Below, one piece after another: positions 1 through 4,992 of a stretch of 13,812 nucleotides of DNA; position 1 is the first letter of the stretch; every line of letters begins with the position of its first letter. The stretch is from Eubacteriales Family XIII. Incertae Sedis bacterium (GTDB taxonomy: Bacteria > Bacillota > Clostridia > Peptostreptococcales > Anaerovoracaceae). The stretch lies in the NCBI GenBank assembly GCA_031263335.1, contig JAISGB010000177.1, positions 1-13,812 on the forward strand, in the 5' to 3' direction. The translations under genes were made by a program, and so were the position numbers. The notes beneath the pieces are model-generated. The model ran no database searches and was not told where the DNA came from. It saw only the letters and a program-made list of their open reading frames with translations.

Positions 1-248
1 ATCCCGTTCCCGAGGGCCGGGACGACGGACGGCTTCGCGCGCGCCCAAGCGTCCCGCTCGTGCGCAACGCGTTCGAGGGCGGGACGTTCCCGTTCCGAAG
101 CGGGATGTTCGGATGCGGAGCGTTCGGTTCCCGTCGCGCGCAGGAAAAAAGAGAGGATGTCGAATACGACATCGCTCACGTCATGGACGGCGCCGCTGCC
201 GACGTCCAACAGGATGTTGCGGTCTTTAAATCGATAGAGATGTATCAT
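1..248 (-). CDS. scfB: SCIFF radical-SAM maturase ScfB, N-terminal part (runs off the window)
   Basis: The frame opens at ATG 248-246 and stays open for 82 codons to the window edge, so only the N-terminus is visible. It begins MIHLYRFKDRNILLDVGSG and continues AVHDVSDVVFDIL. This matches the start of SCIFF maturases, whose first region is the precursor-binding (RRE-like) domain. The radical-SAM CxxxCxxC motif and the SPASM cluster cysteines would lie outside the window. In this family the enzyme installs a Cys-to-Thr thioether in the SCIFF peptide, using SAM and Fe-S clusters. It lies 27 bp downstream of scfA on the same strand, the usual order. No good Shine-Dalgarno precedes it, so it may depend on coupling to scfA. 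Residues 37-82 are an Arg/Glu/Ala/Pro-rich low-complexity stretch that I do not expect at this place in the family. The identification rests on the N-terminal match plus the neighbouring scfA. Confidence 0.8.
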   Translation of the reverse strand, partial: MIHLYRFKDRNILLDVGSGAVHDVSDVVFDILSFFLRATGTERSASEHPASERERPALERVAHERDAWARAKPSVVPALGNG

Positions 249-275
249 TTAATTAAATAGGTTACTATTCAACGA

Positions 276-443
276 TCACGCGTCGATCTTCGCGCCTTGG
301 ATCCTCTCATTCTCGCATTTCTGGTTTGCCACCGTACACGATGTCTTGCAGGCGGACTGACAGGATGTTTGGCATTCCCCGCAGCCTCGACCCGATTGGT
401 CCTTCAACGCGCCCGTCGCGATTGTCTTGATGTGTTTTTTCAT
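276..443 (-). CDS. scfA: SCIFF ranthipeptide precursor (six cysteines in forty-five)
   Basis: This is a 55-residue peptide starting MKKHIKTIATGALKDQ, with the family core CGECQTSCQSACKTSCTVAN followed by QKCEN. Six cysteines sit at residues 21, 24, 28, 32, 36 and 43. The peptide is a ribosomally made, radical-SAM-modified (ranthipeptide) precursor. In characterised relatives one Cys is joined to a nearby Thr by a thioether; here Cys32 and Thr37 of the SCT element are the equivalent candidates, which is inference. The start is ATG 443-441 because the family begins MK(K)HIKT and an AGG lies a few bases upstream. An in-frame GTG at 458 would add five unrelated residues and overlap the better ribosome-binding sequence GGAAGGTG. 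The peptide carries ten residues after the usual CEN ending (ERIQGAKIDA), longer than typical members. The maturase gene follows after 27 bp. Confidence 0.93.
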   Translation of the reverse strand: MKKHIKTIATGALKDQSGRGCGECQTSCQSACKTSCTVANQKCENERIQGAKIDA

Positions 444-493
444 GATGTACCTGTTCACCTTCCGCTTTTATCCATAGATGTCGGAGCAATAAA

Positions 494-522
494 AGTATAT
501 CGTGACGGACGGCGGCTGTCAA
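494..522 (-). promoter_or_regulatory. Sigma-A promoter for scfAB
   Basis: On the minus strand there is a perfect -35 TTGACA (522-517), a 17-bp spacer and a -10 TATACT (499-494). Transcription would start near 487, giving a leader of about 43 nt before the scfA ATG. A near-perfect palindrome, GACGAATTTCGTC at 530-542, lies just upstream of the -35 box and could be an operator, though this is unproven. The promoter is unusually close to consensus, which agrees with SCIFF peptides being well expressed. Confidence 0.8.
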
Positions 523-603
523 ATGGCCGGACGAATTTCGTCCCGATCCGCCGCGCCGATTCCGTCGAATACGATCGTCCCGGACGCCGCCTCGGCGCCC
601 GGC

Positions 604-670
604 ACAATTTATATTTGTGATTATTATCAATTATCTTTGTTTTACCCGACCGACCGAAAGTAAGTAAAAT
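604..670 (+). promoter_or_regulatory. LysR-type operator and promoter for the CMD-like gene (copy 1 of the array)
   Basis: The array reads CAA (605-607), N7, TTG (615-617), N10, CAA (628-630), N6, TTG (637-639), N, TTTACC (641-646). An 18-bp spacer separates TTTACC from TAAAAT (665-670). TTTACC is a weak -35 and TAAAAT a fair -10, so transcription should start near 676 and the first dyad (604-618, ACAA-N7-TTGT) is centred at about -65. LysR-type regulators typically bind a recognition dyad near -65 and an activation site next to -35, and the second CAA-N6-TTG dyad fits the latter. The first 43 bases match the copy at 3970-4012 at 34 positions without gaps. The assignment to the regulator encoded at 1418 is inference. 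Confidence 0.75.
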
Positions 671-711
671 CTTTATGGATCAAAGAAATAGACGTCGGAA
701 GGGAGCGAAAG

Positions 712-1284
712 ATGAAGAACAGCCCCAGATTGCCTTATTTGAAGCGCGAGGAGATGACAGCCGATCAGAAGGAATTCTACGATGATGTGGTGGAAAACAT
801 GGGGGCGCCCGATCTGCCTCATATATGGATGTTGGAGGAAGGGCAGATCAACGGACCGTTCACGTCGATGTTTCACTATCCGAGCCTCGGATACCCGCTG
901 TACAAGTTGCAACTTAAAGTCGTAAAACAAGGCCTCGTCGCCAAGGACGTCATCGAGCTGTTCATCCTCGCGGTCATCACGGATTCCCGCGCGGCCTACG
1001 GCATGTACGCCCATGAGTTGCTCGCGAAGAAGAACGGCGTGGACGAAACGATTATCGAGGCGATCCTGCTCGGCCGGACGCCGCAGATCGAGGACGAAAC
1101 GATGAGGACCGCTTACGAACTCGCGCGCGCCCTGACGAAACCCGGACCGATACCCGAGAATATTTATGAAACCGCGATTGAAAAATTCGGCGGGGAGGGG
1201 TATAATGTCCTCGTTAACACAGCGGCCTTTTTTAAGTACATCGGCACGCTGATGAACGCGTATGACGAACCCGTGCCACAGTAA
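712..1284 (+). CDS. Carboxymuconolactone decarboxylase-like protein without cysteines
   Basis: The 190-residue, mostly helical protein belongs to the CMD/AhpD-like fold. Diagnostic segments are KDVIELFILAVITDSRAAYG then MYAHELLAKKNGVDETIIEAIL, the paired helices typical of the family. The protein contains no cysteine, so the CxxC redox centre of AhpD-type peroxidase partners is absent. That points to the decarboxylase or other non-redox branch. The ATG at 712 has a Shine-Dalgarno (GGGAG) six bases upstream. It is the first gene after the copy-1 operator and is followed after 133 bp by the LysR gene on the same strand. Members of this branch act on gamma-carboxymuconolactone and related acids, but many have unknown substrates, and the substrate here cannot be read from sequence. 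Context with a lactonase-like hydrolase and an MFS carrier suggests a catabolic or detoxifying step. Confidence 0.85.
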   Translation: MKNSPRLPYLKREEMTADQKEFYDDVVENMGAPDLPHIWMLEEGQINGPFTSMFHYPSLGYPLYKLQLKVVKQGLVAKDVIELFILAVITDSRAAYGMYAHELLAKKNGVDETIIEAILLGRTPQIEDETMRTAYELARALTKPGPIPENIYETAIEKFGGEGYNVLVNTAAFFKYIGTLMNAYDEPVPQ

Positions 1285-1305
1285 ACGGTCGGGAGACGAC
1301 GGACG

Positions 1306-1332
1306 CGAGTCTCCGCAAGGATTGCGGACTCG
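1306..1332. other. Stem-loop between the CMD-like gene and the LysR gene
   Basis: CCGCAA (1313-1318) pairs with TTGCGG (1322-1327) around GGA. After a two-base bulge, CGAGT (1306-1310) pairs with ACTCG (1328-1332). No T-run follows, so it is not a standard intrinsic terminator. It could stabilise the upstream mRNA or lower read-through into the regulator gene. Its position 22 bases past the CMD stop codon supports an RNA-processing role, but this is inference. Confidence 0.4.
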
Positions 1333-1417
1333 GCCCGATGTCCCGAGAAAGGCATTCCGGCCGTTGTCTCTTGGCATTTTATGATTGTGTCGGAGAACCG
1401 CTCCGGGAGGCTTTTGC

Positions 1418-2371
1418 ATGGAAATCAGGCATTTGCAGTATTTCAAGCAGGTTTGCGCGGACAGAAACTTATCCAAGGCGGCCAAAAATCTCTTCATTAC
1501 GCAACAAGGGCTTTCCCACGCGATACAGACGCTTGAACGCGAACTCGGCGTTTCGCTCTTTCTTCGGAACAAAAACGGCGTGACGCCCACGAAATCCGCG
1601 ATCTATCTGCTGAGTGAGGCGGAAGAAGTCCTCACCCTGTTCGACGCTTTGAAGGAAAAGATGTTGGCGATGTCGAAGGCGGCGAACGGGACGGTGACGC
1701 TCTCGCTGACCATCGGAGCGATGTCCTATTTCGTGCCCAAATTGGTCGGCGAGTTTCATGAGCGCCATCCCCAGATCGAACTGCACCTCATCGAAAACCC
1801 CGACATGCTCTGTGATGAATCGGTCGTGAACGGAAAGGCCGACATCGCGTGTACCACCGGGCCCGTGAATGAGGATACGATCGAATGGCTCCCGTTGTTT
1901 TTCGACAGCGTGATGATCATGTTGCGGAAGGACAACCCCTTGGCCGCGCGCGACACGCTCGGTTTTGAGGATTTGAAGGCGGAGGAATTCATTCTGCCGC
2001 CCGCCGAATTCAAATGGCACAACATCATCATCGATCGGTGCCGCGACGCGGGATTCGAGCCGAACATCTCCTATTCCATCGGCGATCTGCACGCCATGTC
2101 CCGCATCATCGCGGAAAACGGCGGAGTCGGGTTCGTACACAAAAATCTCGCGGAGACCTTCCGTGGACGGGAGATCGCCTTGACGCCCCTGATTCCGGAC
2201 GAAAAGCTGTATTGGCATTTGGGCCTGGCGAAGAAAAAGGGCGTCAAACTGAGCAACGCGGCGCATTTGGTCGCGGGATACATCAGCGAGATATCGGCCG
2301 AGCGCGCCGCTCTCCCGGAGGCGACCGACGACTCGGATCAAAACAAAGCCGGAAATCTCAGTAAGGCGTGA
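1418..2371 (+). CDS. LysR-family transcriptional regulator
   Basis: The 317-residue protein has an N-terminal winged helix-turn-helix (residues 1-60, MEIRHLQYFKQVCADRNLSK then AAKNLFITQQGLSHAIQTLE, RELGVSLF) and a linker helix. A periplasmic-binding-protein-like effector domain follows from about residue 90 (TVTLSLTIGAMSYFVPKLVG, ... GKADIACTTGP ... AENGGVGFVHKNLAE). The ATG at 1418 is chosen because MEIRHLQYF is the normal family start and GGGAGG lies seven bases upstream; the frame also has an upstream GTG without such a site. It is likely the local regulator that binds the CAA/TTG arrays before the CMD-like, MFS and MBL genes. If it is co-transcribed with the CMD-like gene it would autoactivate. 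The last 25 residues are polar and probably disordered. The effector is unknown. Confidence 0.93.
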   Translation: MEIRHLQYFKQVCADRNLSKAAKNLFITQQGLSHAIQTLERELGVSLFLRNKNGVTPTKSAIYLLSEAEEVLTLFDALKEKMLAMSKAANGTVTLSLTIGAMSYFVPKLVGEFHERHPQIELHLIENPDMLCDESVVNGKADIACTTGPVNEDTIEWLPLFFDSVMIMLRKDNPLAARDTLGFEDLKAEEFILPPAEFKWHNIIIDRCRDAGFEPNISYSIGDLHAMSRIIAENGGVGFVHKNLAETFRGREIALTPLIPDEKLYWHLGLAKKKGVKLSNAAHLVAGYISEISAERAALPEATDDSDQNKAGNLSKA

Positions 2372-2383
2372 GATTCCCGGCTT
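2346..2383. terminator. Bidirectional intrinsic terminator between LysR and MFS genes
   Basis: Fifteen-base arms, AAGCCGGAAATCTCA (2346-2360) and TGAGATTCCCGGCTT (2369-2383), pair with a single mismatch around an eight-base loop. On the plus strand it is followed by ATTGTTA, a weak tail. On the minus strand it is followed by TGTTTTG, a better tail. It therefore serves the convergent lysR and MFS transcripts. The second arm begins with the lysR stop codon, so the terminator overlaps the coding end. Confidence 0.8.
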
Positions 2384-2409
2384 ATTGTTATCCGGATCGT
2401 TTCCGACCC

Positions 2410-2458
2410 GCGCGCCTCGGGGGACGGTTTCTTTCACCGTCGCGCGCCGTGCGTTTTT
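2410..2458 (+). terminator. Second hairpin with T-run downstream of the LysR gene
   Basis: GACGGT (2423-2428) pairs with ACCGTC (2436-2441) around a seven-base loop, and outer GCGCGC blocks (2410-2415, 2442-2447) can extend the stem across an asymmetric bulge. T5 follows at 2454-2458, ending at the MFS stop codon. It looks like a back-up terminator for plus-strand read-through. It is less certain than the hairpin at 2346-2383 because six bases separate stem and T-run. Confidence 0.4.
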
Positions 2459-3838
2459 CTATTTCTTGTTCCTGTTGTCCTCGATGCCCGCAGCCTTGAA
2501 CGACACAAGCGCCCAGTCCCTGCCGCGCCGCTTGCCGACCGTCTCATGACTGAACAGCAGGATGATGAGGAAGCCCACGACCATGCAGACGCACATGAAG
2601 ATGACGCCCGTCTGATAACCGCTCGCGGAGTTCCAACCGCCGCCCGCCGCGATCAGGCCGCCGAGGATGGCGGGGGTGAACGCGCCGACGATGGAGGCCG
2701 TCACATTGAGGCCCATGGCCGTGCCGATGGCGCCCTTGGGCGCGCTGTCCTGCACCGTCGCGTAGAGCAGAGCAAAGAGCGCGTTGACGCAGAAGCCGAT
2801 CGCGAGCTGGATGCCGACGAGGGCGCCGAGTCCCACCTTGACCTGCGGCAGGATGAGCACCCAGACGGCGAGCCACGCGAAGCAGAACAGCAGACTGGCC
2901 TTGCGACCGACATAGTCGGATATCCGTCCCCAGATGACCTGTCCGAGACCGCCCGTGATCGTGTAGAGCAGGGAGTAGGCCGCCGCCTTCGCGTAGTCGT
3001 ACTCGGCGACAAAGGTAAGATAGGGGTTGAGCCAGAAATTGATGCCAAAGAACATGACGAGCGCGATGATCGTGACGACGGTCGCCGCGACGACGTTCGC
3101 GTTCTTTAAACAACGCAGAAGATTGCTCTCGTTCTTGGCCAGTTCGATCTCCTCCGCGCTGTCCGCGGAATCGAGCGTGGGCGTCTGCCCCATCGCAATG
3201 GCCTTTTCCGTATATTTTTCAAAGGTCTTTTTGTTCGAGAACTTCCAGTAGATGATCCAGATCGGAATCGCGATCAAAGGCATGATGATGAAAGGCAACC
3301 TCCAATCATTGTCGGACTTGGCCAACATGACGGAGATGATGAGACCCGTGATGAGCGTACCCCAAGGATAACCCGTGTGGTGCAAACCCGCGGCAAACCC
3401 TCTCGCTTCCCGAGGCCACCATTCGACGACGGCCGTACATTCGAGCGACTCGCCCGCGCCCGCGAAGAGGTTCCGCGCCGTAAGCAACACGACGATGACG
3501 ATGATGCCGCTCGATATGAAATGGAGTCCCACGAGGAAGGTCAGTATCATATAGCCGACGGCCACCCAGATCATGCTGTACTTCCGCATCCAACCCTGCC
3601 CCCTTTTGTCGGACCATGTGGAAAAGACCAAGGGCAACAGACCCATCGCGATCTGCATGATCGTGCCGTACAACCCCATCGTGTCGGCGTCGACGCCGAA
3701 CTCATCGACCATGAGGGGGGACGTCCTGTTGAACAGTTCCCGCACCGTGCTGTTCATGGCAAAGACAAGCCACAGCACGACCATCGCCCCCCACGAACCG
3801 CCGGGAACCTTTGGAATGAAACGTTGCTTTGTGCTCAT
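2459..3838 (-). CDS. MFS transporter (organic-anion symporter type)
   Basis: The 459-residue protein shows about twelve hydrophobic segments in two sets of six. A charged central loop separates them (roughly residues 205-250, rich in Glu/Lys, KKTFEKYTEKAIAMGQ...SAEEIELAKNESNLL). The loop 2-3 type motif WSDKRGQGWMRKY and the second-half equivalent WGRISDYVGRKASLL are the conserved MFS signatures. GAGESLECTAVVEWWPREAR then GFAAG resembles the anion:cation symporter group, which imports carboxylates and sugar acids. The ATG at 3838 has GGAGG eight bases upstream; an upstream extension of the frame lacks such a site. It is transcribed divergently from the MBL gene through a shared LysR-type site, so it most likely carries the substrate or product of that pathway. 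The substrate is not identifiable. Confidence 0.9.
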   Translation of the reverse strand: MSTKQRFIPKVPGGSWGAMVVLWLVFAMNSTVRELFNRTSPLMVDEFGVDADTMGLYGTIMQIAMGLLPLVFSTWSDKRGQGWMRKYSMIWVAVGYMILTFLVGLHFISSGIIVIVVLLTARNLFAGAGESLECTAVVEWWPREARGFAAGLHHTGYPWGTLITGLIISVMLAKSDNDWRLPFIIMPLIAIPIWIIYWKFSNKKTFEKYTEKAIAMGQTPTLDSADSAEEIELAKNESNLLRCLKNANVVAATVVTIIALVMFFGINFWLNPYLTFVAEYDYAKAAAYSLLYTITGGLGQVIWGRISDYVGRKASLLFCFAWLAVWVLILPQVKVGLGALVGIQLAIGFCVNALFALLYATVQDSAPKGAIGTAMGLNVTASIVGAFTPAILGGLIAAGGGWNSASGYQTGVIFMCVCMVVGFLIILLFSHETVGKRRGRDWALVSFKAAGIEDNRNKK

Positions 3839-3917
3839 AGTTGTGTCCTCCATATCCCTCTCTGCTGAATAATAAATGAATAATAACAAATAAAACAACC
3901 TGTTCCTCTTACCTCAT

Positions 3918-3984
3918 ATCATAGTCCCGTGAGAGAATCCGGGTAAATCAAATCTATTTGATAGATAGTACAATTTTCATTTGT
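3918..3984 (-). promoter_or_regulatory. LysR-type operator and promoter for the MFS gene (copy 3 of the array)
   Basis: Read on the minus strand the array is CAA (3983-3981), N7, TTG (3973-3971), N10, CAA (3960-3958), N6, TTG (3951-3949), N, TTTACC (3947-3942). An 18-bp spacer separates TTTACC from a -10 TATGAT (3923-3918). Predicted start of transcription is near 3911, which places the first dyad (3970-3984) at about -66. The activation-site part also forms the strong inverted repeat ATCAAAT/ATTTGAT at 3947-3962. Spacings are the same as in the two plus-strand copies. Confidence 0.75.
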
Positions 3985-4035
3985 GGATACTATCAATAAT
4001 TATTGCTTTACCGTTCTCCGGCGCTGTGCGAGAAT
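3970..4035 (+). promoter_or_regulatory. LysR-type operator and promoter for the MBL hydrolase gene (copy 2 of the array)
   Basis: The array is CAA (3971-3973), N7, TTG (3981-3983), N10, CAA (3994-3996), N6, TTG (4003-4005), N, TTTACC (4007-4012). A weak -10 GAGAAT (4030-4035) follows after 17 bp. The predicted start near 4042 puts the dyad 3970-3984 at about -65. That dyad is shared with the opposing MFS promoter. A second inverted repeat, GATAGTA (3964-3970) with TACTATC (3988-3994), spans the same region. The poor -10 suggests dependence on an activator. Confidence 0.75.
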
Positions 4036-4079
4036 TGCGTTAACAAGCAGACAATCACTCAGGAGGAGGTGAAGGTTTT

Positions 4080-4895
4080 ATGAAAATGCACATACTTGAC
4101 TTAGGTCGAATGTACGTGGACGAGGCGTCCTTCGTGGCGGGTATCCACAACGGCACCCTGCGGAATCAAAATCCCGTCGCGCAGTGGATCGAGTTCCCCG
4201 TGACCGGGACCCTCGTCGATTACGGCGACGGTTACGTCCTTTTCGATACGGGGTGCAACATGAGGGAATCCGTCATCCCGGACGATGAGGATACGCCTTC
4301 TCCTTTCGTGAGCACCGAGGACGACATCCTTCCCGCGCAACTCAAAAAACTCGGGATTGACCCTTCCGAGGTGAAGTACGTCGTCCTATCCCATATGCAC
4401 TGCGACCATGTGGGTTATCTCTATCTGTTCAAGAACGCGGAGATCATCGTGGCAGAGGAGGAATTCGCAAATTCCATGAAGCTCTACGGTCTGCGCGGCT
4501 TCGGCCCGGGACCCTACAAAAATGGGGATTTCAACGAATTTCTCGCGGCGGAATTGAACTGGAGGCTCCTGCCGGAGGACTTCAAGGAATACGAGATCGT
4601 ACCGGGCGTAAAGGCCGTGACCTTCGGATCGGGGCATACCTACTCAATGACGGGACTGTTCGTGAGTCTGCCGAATTCGGGGAATTTCCTCTTTTCGGCC
4701 GACGCGCTGTACTGTTCGCTGAACCTCGGGCCGCCGGTGCGCATCCCCGGACTCATCTTCGACTCGCTCGGCTACGTAAAGAGCGCGAATTTCATCGCCG
4801 AATATGCGAAGAAAACAGACGCGAAGATCATCTTCGGCCATGACATAAAGCAGTTCCTTACACTGAAAAGAGCGCCCGCAGAATATTATGACTGA
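4080..4895 (+). CDS. Metallo-beta-lactamase-fold hydrolase, N-acyl-homoserine-lactonase family
   Basis: The 271-residue protein carries the full dinuclear-metal set: HMHCDH (His105, His107, Asp109, His110), His186 in GSGHTYS, Asp208 in SADALY and His254 in FGHD. Tyr211, three residues after Asp208, matches the catalytic tyrosine (Asp-x-x-Tyr) of AHL lactonases such as AiiA, which supports a lactone-hydrolase branch over RNases or glyoxalase II. There is no signal peptide, so it is cytoplasmic. The ATG at 4080 follows a very strong Shine-Dalgarno (AGGAGGAGGTG, about eight bases upstream). It is co-controlled with the MFS carrier and the CMD-like protein. The true substrate may be another lactone or ester: AHL quorum quenching is only one possibility, and the catabolic context makes a pathway lactone more likely. 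Confidence 0.9.
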   Translation: MKMHILDLGRMYVDEASFVAGIHNGTLRNQNPVAQWIEFPVTGTLVDYGDGYVLFDTGCNMRESVIPDDEDTPSPFVSTEDDILPAQLKKLGIDPSEVKYVVLSHMHCDHVGYLYLFKNAEIIVAEEEFANSMKLYGLRGFGPGPYKNGDFNEFLAAELNWRLLPEDFKEYEIVPGVKAVTFGSGHTYSMTGLFVSLPNSGNFLFSADALYCSLNLGPPVRIPGLIFDSLGYVKSANFIAEYAKKTDAKIIFGHDIKQFLTLKRAPAEYYD

Positions 4896-4898
4896 TCG

Positions 4899-4951
4899 AA
4901 CCGATCAAATCAATTGACGCGATTGAAGCGATTGAATTACATCGATCGGTT
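4899..4951. repeat. Inverted repeat enclosing a 9-bp tandem repeat, between MBL and uvrB genes
   Basis: AACCGATC (4899-4906) and GATCGGTT (4944-4951) are perfect inverted copies 37 bases apart. Between them GCGATTGAA occurs twice head-to-tail (4919-4936), and TCAAT/ATTGA can pair inside. It lies four bases after the MBL stop codon and before the convergent uvrB stop. It may act as an RNA 3'-end structure, but no T-run follows it directly. Confidence 0.45.
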
Positions 4952-4959
4952 GGTTTGAC

Positions 4960-4991
4960 AACGGCCGGCGGGAACCCGTTCAGGTATTTTT
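4960..4991 (+). terminator. Weak terminator-like hairpin downstream of the MBL gene
   Basis: AACGG (4960-4964) pairs with CCGTT (4976-4980) around an 11-base GC-rich loop, and T5 follows at 4987-4991 just before the uvrB stop. The stem is short and the T-run is six bases away, so this is a candidate only. Confidence 0.3.
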
Positions 4992-4992
4992 A

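Noticed and set aside
1..275. SCIFF peptide without a maturase
   Set aside because: Direct translation of the minus strand from 248 gives the ScfB N-terminus running off the window, so the pair is present.
159..574. The 11-mer GTCGAATACGA found at 159-169 and 564-574
   Set aside because: One copy lies in scfB coding sequence and the spacing has no evident meaning, so chance is likely in this composition.
297..630. 107-codon frames on both strands around scfA
   Set aside because: They lie out of frame with the SCIFF peptide and over its promoter, and show no protein-like pattern.
712..1284. AhpD-type alkylhydroperoxide reductase partner
   Set aside because: The protein contains no cysteine, so the redox CxxC centre cannot exist.
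673..2437. Minus-strand frames of 305 and 322 codons (673-1590, 1469-2437)
   Set aside because: They overlap the CMD-like and LysR genes, which have family motifs and Shine-Dalgarno sites on the plus strand.
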